Below are positions 28,318 through 36,400 of a stretch of 64,000 nt of DNA, in pieces. Made by a program: the position numbers and the translations under genes. Under the pieces are notes generated by a model. That model was not told the DNA's origin. It worked only from the letters and a program-made list of their open reading frames with translations, and searched no databases. Each line of letters begins with the position of its first letter. Positions within the stretch are counted from its first letter, which is position 1. The DNA lies in NCBI GenBank assembly GCA_051414845.1, contig CP183313.1, positions 2,108,001 to 2,172,000 on the forward strand, given 5' to 3'. The stretch is from Simonsiella sp051414845 (GTDB taxonomy: Bacteria; Pseudomonadota; Gammaproteobacteria; Burkholderiales; Neisseriaceae).

Positions 28318-30162
28318 TCACCCATGAAAATACCCATAAATCTTTTCCGCCAACGCCAAACTAATCCCGTCCACGCTCGCCAAATCTTCCACGCTCGCTG
28401 CCTGAACGCCGCGCAATCCACCGAATCGCATTAACAACGCCGCCTTGCGTTTCGCGCCCACGCCCGCAATATCGTTTAATGAAGACGTAACCCGCGCCTT
28501 ATCCCGTTTCGCTCTCATGCCCGTAATCGCAAAACGATGGCTTTCATCGCGCACCGTTTGCAACAAATGCAGCGCAGGCGAATTTTCAGGCAGCCTGAAA
28601 CGCTTGTTTTGAAACGGCAAAATCAATTCTTCCAAGCCTGCCTTGCGCTCCACGCCCTTGGCAATGCCAATAATCGGAATCGTCAGCCCCAACTCTTCCC
28701 ATACCGCCACTGCCATATTCACCTGCCCCATGCCGCCGTCAATCAACACTGCATCGGGGAAACGCACCGTTTCGCCATTCGCCGCCGCCTGCACCAATTT
28801 GCCGTATCGCCGCGTCAACACCTCACGCATCGCCGCATAATCATCGCCCGCTTTGGCGGTTGTGATGTTGTAACGGCGATACTGTTTGGGTTGCATGGCA
28901 AAATCATCGTACACCACGCAACTGGCCATCGTCGCCTCGCCCTGCGTGTGGCTAATGTCAAAACATTCCAAGCGGCACAACTCATTTTCAGGCAACCCAA
29001 CGAGTTCCGCCAACGCTGCCACACGCGCCTCTTGATTGGCATTTTGCAACTGATGTTGCGCCAATGCATTTGCCGCATTTTTCACCGCCATGTTCAACCA
29101 AACCTTGCGCTCGCCGCGTTCGCCAGCCGAAAACACCATTTGCCGCCCGTGTTCGTCGTTCAAAGCATTTTGTAAACTTTCAGGCAGCCTGAAATTCGCA
29201 ATCAACACATCAGGTTTTTGTTTACCCAAATAATGCTGTGCGACAAAGGCTTGTGCATAATCCTGACCATTTGGATTCGGGTCGTGGCGTGTGTCAGGAA
29301 AAAAACTGCGGTCGCCAACGTGTCGCCCACCGCGAATGCTCACCCAATGCAAACACACACCGCCGCCGCTCACCACCAACGCCACCACGTCAATATCCCC
29401 TTGATTATTCAAATTATTACTGTCCACAAATTGTTTAGACTGCACCACCGCCAACGCCTGAATTTGGTCGCGCAATTTCGCCGCTTTTTCAAAATCCAAA
29501 TCATCGGCTGCCTGAAACATCTGCGTCTCCAAATCCTTCAACAAATCCGCCGTTTTGCCATTCAAAAACGCCGCCGCGTGGCGCACACTCGCCACGTAAT
29601 CGTCCGCCGCAATCGCCCCCACGCACGGCGCGGAACACCGCTTAATCTGGTGCAACAAACACGCACGGTCGCGGTGCGAAAACACGCTGTCTTCACACGT
29701 GCGCAACTGGAAAACTTTCTGCAAAATCTCAATGCTGTCGCGCACCGCGTAGCCATTCGGATAAGGTCCGAAATATTGGTGCGGCTTTTTCGGCGTGCCA
29801 CGAAAATACGCCAATTTTGGGAACTCGTGTCCGCTTAACATCAAATACGGATACGATTTATCATCGCGAAACAAAATATTGTATTTTGGCGACAAAGACT
29901 TAATCAGGTTATTTTCCAAAATCAACGCTTCCGCTTCCGAGCGCGTGAGCGTGATTTCCACCCGCGCCACTTGTTTCAACATCAACACAATGCGCGGCGA
30001 ATGGTCGTTTTTTTGGAAATAACTGGACACGCGCCGTTTCAAATTCACGGCTTTCCCGACATACAAAACGGTGTCGTCCGCAGCAATCATGCGGTACACG
30101 CCCGATGAATTAGGGAGGGATTTTAGGAAGATTTCTAAGTCAAATGGTGTTTTTTCGGACAT
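28318..30162 (-). CDS. uvrC: Excinuclease ABC subunit C
   Basis: UvrC makes both incisions in nucleotide excision repair. The 614 residues hold the GIY-YIG nuclease domain (SSGVYRMIAADDTVLYVGKA, residues 19-38), a Cys-rich stretch RACLLHQIKRCSAPCVGAI near 165-183, a UVR motif DLDFEKAAKLRDQIQALAVV near 215-234, the RNase-H-like second nuclease with ECFDISHTQGEATMASCVVY near 398, and C-terminal helix-hairpin-helix motifs (IAGVGAKRKAALLMRFGGLR). Full length. Confidence 0.97.
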   Translation of the reverse strand: MSEKTPFDLEIFLKSLPNSSGVYRMIAADDTVLYVGKAVNLKRRVSSYFQKNDHSPRIVLMLKQVARVEITLTRSEAEALILENNLIKSLSPKYNILFRDDKSYPYLMLSGHEFPKLAYFRGTPKKPHQYFGPYPNGYAVRDSIEILQKVFQLRTCEDSVFSHRDRACLLHQIKRCSAPCVGAIAADDYVASVRHAAAFLNGKTADLLKDLETQMFQAADDLDFEKAAKLRDQIQALAVVQSKQFVDSNNLNNQGDIDVVALVVSGGGVCLHWVSIRGGRHVGDRSFFPDTRHDPNPNGQDYAQAFVAQHYLGKQKPDVLIANFRLPESLQNALNDEHGRQMVFSAGERGERKVWLNMAVKNAANALAQHQLQNANQEARVAALAELVGLPENELCRLECFDISHTQGEATMASCVVYDDFAMQPKQYRRYNITTAKAGDDYAAMREVLTRRYGKLVQAAANGETVRFPDAVLIDGGMGQVNMAVAVWEELGLTIPIIGIAKGVERKAGLEELILPFQNKRFRLPENSPALHLLQTVRDESHRFAITGMRAKRDKARVTSSLNDIAGVGAKRKAALLMRFGGLRGVQAASVEDLASVDGISLALAEKIYGYFHG

Positions 30163-30321
30163 GATGTTAGAGCGTTTCAGGCAGCCTGAAAGATTTTAAC
30201 AAAGCGCGATTATCGCATTTTTGGTGGTTTGAGTTAGCTGAAAATCCATTGTTTGTTTTTTCAAACGATGTGGATCGGGGGTAATCGTTTTTCAGGCAGC
30301 CTGAAAGAGTTTTGCAAAACG

Positions 30322-30393
30322 TGGAGCGCGGACGCCCTCGTCCGCAAAAAAATGTGTTGAACGGATAACAGCGAACGAGGACATTCGCGCTCC
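30322..30393. repeat. GGAGCGCGGACG inverted repeat
   Basis: GGAGCGCGGACGCCCTCGTCCG and GCGAACGAGGACATTCGCGC-TCC face each other over 72 bases. It is the same family as the inner pair at 26640-26695. An uptake sequence lies beside it. Confidence 0.6.
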
Positions 30394-30409
30394 ATCATTA
30401 AACACAATA

Positions 30410-30440
30410 AAAAAACCAGCTTAGTTTAAGCTGGTTTTTT
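30410..30440 (-). terminator. Terminator after gpx
   Basis: AAAAAACCAGCTT, a short loop and AAGCTGGTTTTTT form a strong hairpin with T run, 5 bases past the gpx stop. Confidence 0.85.
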
Positions 30441-30444
30441 CGTT

Positions 30445-30975
30445 TTATAACAAGGCTTCAATATCGTCGGCAATTTCCGCAGGTTCGGTGCTCGGCGCAA
30501 AACGTGCCACTACTTCGCCATCGCGATTCACGAGAAATTTAGTGAAATTCCATTTGATATCGCTGCCTTCCCGCGCTTCGCCTAAGCTGGCGAGTTTGAG
30601 CAATAAGTCTTTGAATTTAAAATTGCCTTTGTCTTCAGGCTGCTGCTGTTTCAGATAGGTATATAAAGGATGTTCGTTCGCGCCGTTCACATCAATTTTG
30701 TCGAAAATCGGAAATTGCGTGCCGAATTTCATTTGGCAAACTTGGGCATATTCGACATTGTCTTCTGGCGCTTGTTCACGAAATTGGTTGCAAGGGAAAT
30801 CCAAAATTTCCAAACCTTGCGTACTGAATTGTTGATATAAATCTTGTAGTTGGCTGTATTGTGGTGTTAAACCGCAACGGCTGGCGGTGTTCACAATCAG
30901 CAAAACTTTGCCTTGATATTGACTCAGTAATTCGGTTTTGCCTTGGCGTTGCGCAGAGAAATTGTAGATATTCAT
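30445..30975 (-). CDS. gpx: Glutathione peroxidase
   Basis: The 176-residue thioredoxin-fold peroxidase reduces hydrogen peroxide and lipid peroxides. The active-site Cys is in IVNTASRCGLTPQYSQLQ near residues 27-44, where some animal enzymes have selenocysteine. The second signature LDFPCNQFREQAPE lies near 58-71 and the Trp of the catalytic site in KWNFTKFLVNRDGEVV near 141-156. Length is a little above the usual 160 because of an insert near the C-terminal third (EDKGNFKFKDLLLKLASLGE). It is divergent from the transporter gene at 31107. Confidence 0.95.
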   Translation of the reverse strand: MNIYNFSAQRQGKTELLSQYQGKVLLIVNTASRCGLTPQYSQLQDLYQQFSTQGLEILDFPCNQFREQAPEDNVEYAQVCQMKFGTQFPIFDKIDVNGANEHPLYTYLKQQQPEDKGNFKFKDLLLKLASLGEAREGSDIKWNFTKFLVNRDGEVVARFAPSTEPAEIADDIEALL

Positions 30976-31001
30976 GTTTTTTCCTTTAGATTGGTTTTTT
31001 C

Positions 31002-31040
31002 AGGCAGCCTGAAAACCACATTTACATTTTCAGGCTGCCT
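31002..31040. repeat. Inverted uptake-sequence pair in a divergent promoter region
   Basis: AGGCAGCCTGAAAA and TTTTCAGGCTGCCT form a hairpin between the divergently transcribed gpx and the SLC13-type gene. It cannot be a terminator for either gene by position, unlike most such pairs in this window. Confidence 0.65.
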
Positions 31041-31106
31041 TTTTTGCTGTGCTTCTCAGCAAACTACTCTATTATGTGCGTTTTACTTTTTTGATGAAAG
31101 TTTACG

Positions 31107-32879
31107 ATGAATTTAGACATGATTTTAACACTGCTGGTTACAAGTGCGGCAGTTTTTCTGTTTGCAACAGAAAAAATTCGTATGGACGCAGTGGCAATTT
31201 TAGTGATGTGTTCGCTGGTGGTTTTGGGTCAAGTGGACGGTAAAGTAGCAGTAGCTGGTTTTGCCAACTCGGCAACGTTGACGGTAGCAGCGATGTTTGT
31301 GTTGGCGGCAGGTTTGCAAAACAGTGGTGCGCTAGATGGTGTGGGTAGTTTGTTGGGCAAAGTGAAATCACCGATGGGGTTTTTGTTGGTTTTGTTTGGT
31401 ATCAATTTGGTGATTTCGCCGTTTGTGAACAATACGGCGGTGGTGGCGGTGCTGATTCCGATTGTGATTGCGGCGGCACAGAATATTAAAATGGCACCTT
31501 CTAAAGCTTTAATTCCACTGTCTTTTTCTTCGCAAATAGCGGGGGTGTGTACGCTGATTGGTACGTCAACGAATTTGTTAGTAGATGCGATTGCACGCCA
31601 ACAGGGTTTTCGTGGTTTTAGTATGTTTGAGTTTGCACCTTTGGGTTTGATTTTCTTTGCGGTGGGCGTGGTGTATTTGTTGTTGGCTTCGCGTTTTTTG
31701 CTGCCTGAATCGCGTTTGCAGATGGAAGATGGCGAGGGATTTGGTAAGTATGTGGCGGAATTAAAGGTCAATAAGGATTCACCTTTGATTGGTAAGAGTA
31801 CATCAGATGCGGGTTTAAACGATGAGTTGAATGTGTTTACGATTGGTGTCTTGCGCGATGGCGAGTGTTTGTCTACGCCGAGCCATCAGGCTTTGCAAAA
31901 ACACGATATTTTGTTGCTGCGTGGCGAGCGCGATGATTTGCGTAAGGTAAGGGATAAATTTGGTTTGCATCATGTGGTGTATGGCAATCGCAATGATGAC
32001 GAGGATGAGGGCGAGAATTTGATGGTGGCGGAGGTGATGATTGCGCCAACATCGCGCTGGGTCGGCGGTACGATTCCAATTTTACAGCAACGCTGGAATA
32101 AGCAGGCAACGGTTTTGGGTTTGCAACGCCGGAGTAAAACGATTCGCGAACGCTTGCGTCGCACGGCGTTTAAAGTGGGCGATATTTTGTTGATGACGCT
32201 GCCTAAATCGGATATGGTTACCTTGCGCAAAGACAAGGACTTTATTGTTTTATCGGCGGATTTGGCGCACCCTGAAGGTAATTGGCGCGGTAAGTTTGCG
32301 ATGGCGGTGATGGTGGCGGTTGTGGCGGCGGCGGCGTTTGGTTGGGTGCCTATTGCGATTAGCGCGTTTTTGGGCGCGGTGGCGATGATTGGCGCGCGCT
32401 GTTTGACGGCGGATGACGCGTATCAAGCGATTGATTGGAAGATTATTTTGGTGTTGGCGGGTTTGTTGCCTTTGGGCGAAGCGATGGCAAACAGCGGCGC
32501 AGCGCAGTTTATTGTGGACAACACTTTAGGCAAAGTGGGCGCGTTTGGACCGTTGGTGGTGTTAGCCGTGTTGTATTTGCTGACGGCGATTCTGACGGAA
32601 TTTATGAGTAATGCCGGTACGGCGGTGTTGATGACACCGATTGCTGTCACCACCGCAAAAGCTTTGGGCTTAGACCCTGCGCCGTTTATTATTGCGGTGA
32701 TGTTTGCAGCGGCAACCAGTTTTATGACGCCTGTAGGCTATCAAACCAATACCATGGTTTATGGCGCTGGTGGTTATAAATTCAGTGATTTTATTAAAAT
32801 TGGTGCGCCGTTGAATATTTTGTACTGGATTTTGGCGGTGATTTTGATTCCGCTGTTTTGGCCGTTTACGCCACAATAA
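31107..32879 (+). CDS. SLC13/DASS-type anion transporter with TrkA-C domains
   Basis: A 590-residue inner-membrane protein with hydrophobic N-terminal helices (about residues 1-200) that include SPFVNNTAVVAVLIPIVIAA and the Ser-Asn motif IGTSTNLLVDAIARQQGF. Then come two RCK/TrkA-C-type soluble domains (about 205-400; VNKDSPLIGKSTSDAGLNDE, VLRDGECLSTPSH) and a second helical half with NAGTAVLMTPIAVTTAKALG. The domain order is that of the bacterial SLC13-related Na+-coupled sulfate/dicarboxylate transporters. The substrate is not readable from sequence. Confidence 0.88.
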   Translation: MNLDMILTLLVTSAAVFLFATEKIRMDAVAILVMCSLVVLGQVDGKVAVAGFANSATLTVAAMFVLAAGLQNSGALDGVGSLLGKVKSPMGFLLVLFGINLVISPFVNNTAVVAVLIPIVIAAAQNIKMAPSKALIPLSFSSQIAGVCTLIGTSTNLLVDAIARQQGFRGFSMFEFAPLGLIFFAVGVVYLLLASRFLLPESRLQMEDGEGFGKYVAELKVNKDSPLIGKSTSDAGLNDELNVFTIGVLRDGECLSTPSHQALQKHDILLLRGERDDLRKVRDKFGLHHVVYGNRNDDEDEGENLMVAEVMIAPTSRWVGGTIPILQQRWNKQATVLGLQRRSKTIRERLRRTAFKVGDILLMTLPKSDMVTLRKDKDFIVLSADLAHPEGNWRGKFAMAVMVAVVAAAAFGWVPIAISAFLGAVAMIGARCLTADDAYQAIDWKIILVLAGLLPLGEAMANSGAAQFIVDNTLGKVGAFGPLVVLAVLYLLTAILTEFMSNAGTAVLMTPIAVTTAKALGLDPAPFIIAVMFAAATSFMTPVGYQTNTMVYGAGGYKFSDFIKIGAPLNILYWILAVILIPLFWPFTPQ

Positions 32880-32895
32880 TGGTGTTTGCTTTGAT

Positions 32896-32929
32896 AGGCT
32901 GCCTGAAACTTTTCAGGCAGCCTTTTTTC
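32896..32929 (+). terminator. Terminator after the SLC13-type gene
   Basis: AGGCTGCCTGAAA and TTTCAGGCAGCCT followed by six T, starting 16 bases past the stop codon. Confidence 0.85.
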
Positions 32930-33228
32930 TGTGCTTTTTTGTTTATATTAAGAACAATAAGTTTAAATAATAAATAGATGATATGAGATGAATGCTACTT
33001 GATTCTGTGAATAAGTTAATTAAACTATTCTGTTTTCAATAGATTTGGCTATGAATAGCCTTGTGCGCAACACGAGCCATCTCATTGCTTGAATGTGTAT
33101 GCTTTGTGTCGCAAGGGTGTTGATTGTGGATAAAAAGAATTTATAAACCCTTTTTGCTTTCAGGCAGCCTGAAAAGTATTAAATACGTTATCATGCTGCC
33201 TGAAAATCATATTCTTGAGGATAAACCA
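32930..33228. other. Gap ahead of lpxC with two DnaA-box-like sequences
   Basis: The AT-rich gap holds TGTGAATAA at 33006-33014 and TGTGGATAA at 33125-33133, both matching the consensus TGTGNATAA, and two uptake-sequence copies at about 33163-33205. No gene is seen. A frame from 33124 leads into lpxC but has no ribosome-binding site at its start. Confidence 0.5.
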
Positions 33229-34155
33229 ATGAAACAACGGACTTTAGCCAAATCAGTCAGCGCAACAGGCGTGGGTTTGCATTCGGGCGAACGCGTATCG
33301 CTGACTTTACACCCCGCCCCTGAAAATCATGGTATTGCCTTTCGCCGCACGGATTTAACAGGCGAGCAAGGCGAAATCATTTATTTAACGCCGTATTTGA
33401 TTAACGACACGCGTTTATCGTCCACGGTCGTTACCGAACACGGCACGCGCGTGGGCACGATTGAGCACATTATGTCGGCTCTGGCGGCGTATGGCGTGGA
33501 CAATACTTTGATTGAACTGAATGCGCCTGAAATTCCGATTATGGATGGCAGCAGTTTGCCATTTATTTTCTTATTGCAAGACGCGGGCATTGTCGAACAA
33601 AACGCGCCTAAACGCTTTTTGAAGATTTTAAAAGAAGTAGAAATCAAGGAAACAGGCAAGACGGTGAAATTCACGCCATATGATGGCTTTAAAGTTGCGC
33701 TTACGATTGAATTTGATCATCCTGTGTTCAACCAAAGCCCGCCACGTTTTGAAATTGATTTTGCAGGACAAAATTATATTGAAGAAATTGCCCGTGCACG
33801 TACGTTTGGTTTTATGCAAGAAGTGGAAATGATGCGCGCGCATAATCTCGGTTTAGGCGGTAATTTGAATAACGCGATTGTTATTGATGAAACCGATGTG
33901 CTCAATCCTGATGGTTTACGTTATCCCGATGAGTTTGTGCGCCACAAAATTTTGGATGCGATTGGCGATTTGTATATTTTAGGACACCCGATTATCGGCG
34001 CGTTTGAAGGTTATAAATCAGGGCACGCGATTAACAATGCCTTATTGCGCGCGGTATTGGCAGATGAAATGGCATTTGAGTGGGTAGAATTTAGCGACGA
34101 CGACGAGCGTTTGCCTAAAGCATTTGCAGGAGTTGAGAGTTTGGCAATAGCTTAA
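33229..34155 (+). CDS. lpxC: UDP-3-O-acyl-N-acetylglucosamine deacetylase
   Basis: LpxC is the committed step of lipid A synthesis, a zinc amidase. The start MKQRTLAKSVSATGVGLHSG at 33229 has GAGG 8 bases ahead and matches the family start; a longer frame upstream includes uptake-sequence codons and is unlikely. The 308 residues show the zinc ligand His of VGTIEHIMSALAAYGVDNT, the second and third ligands in EFVRHKILDAIGDLYILG (H-x3-D) and the C-terminal GHPIIGAFEGYKSGHAINNA with the catalytic His. Confidence 0.97.
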   Translation: MKQRTLAKSVSATGVGLHSGERVSLTLHPAPENHGIAFRRTDLTGEQGEIIYLTPYLINDTRLSSTVVTEHGTRVGTIEHIMSALAAYGVDNTLIELNAPEIPIMDGSSLPFIFLLQDAGIVEQNAPKRFLKILKEVEIKETGKTVKFTPYDGFKVALTIEFDHPVFNQSPPRFEIDFAGQNYIEEIARARTFGFMQEVEMMRAHNLGLGGNLNNAIVIDETDVLNPDGLRYPDEFVRHKILDAIGDLYILGHPIIGAFEGYKSGHAINNALLRAVLADEMAFEWVEFSDDDERLPKAFAGVESLAIA

Positions 34156-34169
34156 ATTCAGTTTACAGA

Positions 34170-34199
34170 AACAAGGACAGATGATTCTGTCCTTGTTTT
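34170..34199 (+). terminator. Terminator after lpxC
   Basis: AAACAAGGACAG, a 6-base loop and CTGTCCTTGTTT make a 12 bp stem ending in a T run. Confidence 0.85.
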
Positions 34200-34298
34200 G
34201 TTTTTAGGCTGCCTGAAAGGTTGTTTGTTAGTATTAAACTAAAACCCTTTATTTAATATAAAAACAGATTATGATGTTTTAAGAACCCATTGCATTGC

Positions 34299-34435
34299 TG
34301 TGAATAAGATAAAAAAGTAAAATAAATCAAATAAATAAATAAGAAAATAAGCGTAGGATAAATCGGACTAAACACATAGAATAAGCTGTGTATGCTTGTG
34401 GATAACATTATTGCCAATCAAAAAATTGGGGATAA
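34299..34435. promoter_or_regulatory. AT-rich stretch with DnaA-box-like sequences
   Basis: In the 440-base gap after lpxC there are two perfect TGTGNATAA matches (34299-34307, 34397-34405) and one near match TGGGGATAA (34427-34435), all on the plus strand. The AT-rich run at about 34308-34352 resembles an unwinding element. dnaA is not in this window, so an origin is not established. Confidence 0.4.
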
Positions 34436-34525
34436 CTTTCCATTTATCCTTGCGCTAGAGCGCGTGAAATTGCGTCAAATTGCGTTTAAAACATGAAAAA
34501 AATCGCGTTAAAACACGCTTAAAAT

Positions 34526-34554
34526 TTGACAAACGCCGCTGGCTAGCTTTTAAT
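34526..34554 (+). promoter_or_regulatory. Promoter of the secreted-protein gene at 34600
   Basis: TTGACA (34526-34531), a 17-base spacer and TTTAAT (34549-34554) form a good sigma-70 promoter 45 bases before the ATG, which is preceded by AGGA. Confidence 0.7.
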
Positions 34555-34599
34555 CCGCCACTTTGGTGCTCAGCACTTATTGTTTAACGAGGATAAACC

Positions 34600-35079
34600 A
34601 TGAAATTGATTCGTAACGCTCTATTCTTGACGCTTGCCGCTACTTCCATCGCACACGCAGAAGTGGATTTAAAGCCCAGCAACAGCAAAAACGAAAGCGC
34701 GGCAACATTCGGCACCATCAACAGCATTGATAGCACCCAAGAAGTTGCTTACACCTGCCAAAGCGGCAACAAGCAAAAAATTGCTTTAACCGCCATGTAT
34801 GGCATTAAAGACAATGAAGTGGTGGTCGCGCAAGTGAAATTGGGTGGCCAAACGTCGCCAGGTTTGTGGCGCGTGCCTGATGTGTTGCTGAACCGTTTTG
34901 TGAGCCAAGACGCCAATGCCTTGCCAACCATGTGGACAACCATGCCCGCAACGCCTGAGCAATTGGCGCAAGTGGACGGTGGTAAATTGTCTTACACCGC
35001 AAATAAAGACAATGCGCAAACCATAATTGTGGAAAACTGCAAATTAGATAAAGCCGCCACCGCGAAATTAAAACGCTAA
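34600..35079 (+). CDS. Small periplasmic protein, MliC/adhesin-complex-like (tentative)
   Basis: The 159 residues begin with a signal peptide (MKLIRNALFLTLAATSIAHA, cleavage near 20). The mature protein has two Cys, in EVAYTCQSGNKQKIALTAMY and at the C-terminus in IIVENCKLDKAATAKLKR, spaced as in small MliC-type lysozyme inhibitors and the Neisseria adhesin complex protein, whose core also starts with a Tyr-x-Cys and ends with a Cys. The similarity is in outline only. The gene stands alone with its own promoter and terminator. Confidence 0.6.
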   Translation: MKLIRNALFLTLAATSIAHAEVDLKPSNSKNESAATFGTINSIDSTQEVAYTCQSGNKQKIALTAMYGIKDNEVVVAQVKLGGQTSPGLWRVPDVLLNRFVSQDANALPTMWTTMPATPEQLAQVDGGKLSYTANKDNAQTIIVENCKLDKAATAKLKR

Positions 35080-35091
35080 TGGCACACGCAT

Positions 35092-35121
35092 TTTCAGGCA
35101 GCCTGAACAAGGCTGCCTGAA
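35092..35121 (+). terminator. Terminator after the secreted-protein gene
   Basis: TTCAGGCAGCC and GGCTGCCTGAA form an inverted uptake-sequence hairpin about 13 bases past the stop codon. Confidence 0.7.
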
Positions 35122-35148
35122 TTTTGTATTTTTAGAAGACTAAACAAA

Positions 35149-35256
35149 TATAGTCGCTGAAAATAAAAATAGGACAAGGCGACCACGTCCGCCGTGTACA
35201 CTAAGTACATAAGGGCGTGGGCAACGCAGTAGTATTTTTCATTTTAAGCGACTATA
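35149..35256. repeat. Correia-like element (108 bp)
   Basis: The unit starts TATAGTCGCTGAAAAT and ends with the inverse TTTTAAGCGACTATA. Inside it reads AGGACAAGGCGACCACG, close to the interior of Neisseria Correia repeats (AGGACAAGGCGACGAAG). The length of 108 bases equals the short class of these MITE-like elements. It lies directly ahead of the small gene at 35278 and may supply a promoter or an RNase III site, as Correia elements do elsewhere. Confidence 0.7.
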
Positions 35257-35277
35257 CCTTTCAGGCTGCCTGAAACC

Positions 35278-35454
35278 ATGCTTACCCGCTATTTTACCGC
35301 CATTATTTTAATGATTTTGTGCGCTTTGATTATCCGCAACCTACTCAATCGCCGCCAACAACGCGCCGTAACTGAGCTGGTTGCTTTGGCTGCCAAAGTG
35401 ATTGTGGTGGTCAGTTTAATCGCATTAATTGTGCGCTTGTTTCAGGCTGCCTGA
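35278..35454 (+). CDS. Small membrane protein (58 residues)
   Basis: ATG at 35278 opens a frame for MLTRYFTAIILMILCALIIR, then NLLNRRQQRAVTELVALAAK and VIVVVSLIALIVRLFQAA. Two hydrophobic helices flank a basic loop. The last residues FQAA and the stop codon come from an uptake sequence (TTTCAGGCTGCCTGA). It lies between a Correia-like element and dnaQ. The family was not recognised, and no strong ribosome-binding site is seen because another uptake sequence occupies that position. Confidence 0.5.
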   Translation: MLTRYFTAIILMILCALIIRNLLNRRQQRAVTELVALAAKVIVVVSLIALIVRLFQAA

Positions 35455-35510
35455 ACTGTGTAAAATCTTTCAGGCAGCCTGAAAACGACAAAACTTCTGT
35501 AACCTTGTTC

Positions 35511-35629
35511 CCTCCCCCGACTGGCGGGGGAGGGCTAGGGTGGGGTTGGTTCTTTTCGTAACGGAATAATCTGAATTTCAACCTTCTAACCCCCTCCCCA
35601 GCCCTCCCTCTTTCATAGTGGGAGGGAGC
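35511..35629. repeat. G/C-tract inverted repeat ahead of dnaQ
   Basis: CCTCCCCCGACTGGCGGGGGAGG followed 70 bases on by CCCCCTCCCCAGCCCTCCCT and GGGAGGGAGC makes an imperfect palindromic unit. A related CTCCCCCGCCAGTCGGGGGAG occurs at about 41265. It fills most of the gap 35455-35677. Confidence 0.5.
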
Positions 35630-35677
35630 AGATTTCAGGCAGCCTGAAAAAACCTTGAATCAAAAATTGGAAACATT

Positions 35678-36400
35678 ATGTCCGCCGTTCGCCAAATTAT
35701 TCTCGACACCGAAACCACAGGTTTCAACGCGTTTGACACCGAACATCCCGACCGCATGCTTGAATTTGCGGGTTTGGAAATGCGCCATCGCCATCTCACA
35801 GGCAACAGCCTGCATTTATTCATTCATCCGCAACGCGATATTCCCGATGAAGCCGCAGCCATTCACGGCATTACCTTGGATAAACTGACCGGCAGTCCAA
35901 CATTTGATAAAGTGGCGCAGCAAATTTTTGACTTCATTAAAGGTGCAGAATTAATTATCCACAACGCCAAATTTGACGTCGGTTTTTTAAACGCCGAATT
36001 TGCGCGTGTGGGTTTGCCTGATGTGGAAACCATTTGCCCCAGCATTATTGACACGCTTGCGATGGCACGCAAAGAGTATCCAGGGCAAAAAAACAGTTTG
36101 GACGCGCTGTGTACGCGTTTAGAAATTGACCGCAGCCGCCGCGTTTACCATGGCGCGTTGATTGACTGTGAACTTTTAGGCGAAGTCTATCTTGCCATGA
36201 CCCGCGAGCAAGGCAGTCTCATCGAAGAACTGGCAGCGAATCATACAGATCATGCTCACTATCCCAAACGCCCCGATTATTTGAAAGTACAACTTGCCAG
36301 AGAAAGCGAAGAGCAAGAACATCAAGCTTTTTTGGACAAGATGGAGAAAAAATTGGGCGAGCCTTGTTTGTACCGCAAAATGGAGCAAAACCAAGCATGA
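35678..36400 (+). CDS. dnaQ: DNA polymerase III epsilon subunit (proofreading exonuclease)
   Basis: DnaQ is the 3'-5' proofreading subunit of the replicative polymerase. The 240 residues show the DEDDh exonuclease motifs: Exo I IILDTETTGFNAFD at 8-21, Exo II LIIHNAKFDVGFLNAEF near 92-108 and Exo III RVYHGALIDCELLGEVY near 152-168 (His and Asp). The C-terminal tail (residues 190-240) is the region that binds the alpha subunit and the beta clamp. Its stop overlaps the ampD start as ATGA. Confidence 0.95.
   Translation: MSAVRQIILDTETTGFNAFDTEHPDRMLEFAGLEMRHRHLTGNSLHLFIHPQRDIPDEAAAIHGITLDKLTGSPTFDKVAQQIFDFIKGAELIIHNAKFDVGFLNAEFARVGLPDVETICPSIIDTLAMARKEYPGQKNSLDALCTRLEIDRSRRVYHGALIDCELLGEVYLAMTREQGSLIEELAANHTDHAHYPKRPDYLKVQLARESEEQEHQAFLDKMEKKLGEPCLYRKMEQNQA

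Noticed and set aside
33124..33228. N-terminal extension of LpxC by 35 residues
   Set aside because: The extension runs through uptake sequences (LLSGSLKS, MLPENH), lacks a ribosome-binding site, and the ATG at 33229 has one and fits the family.
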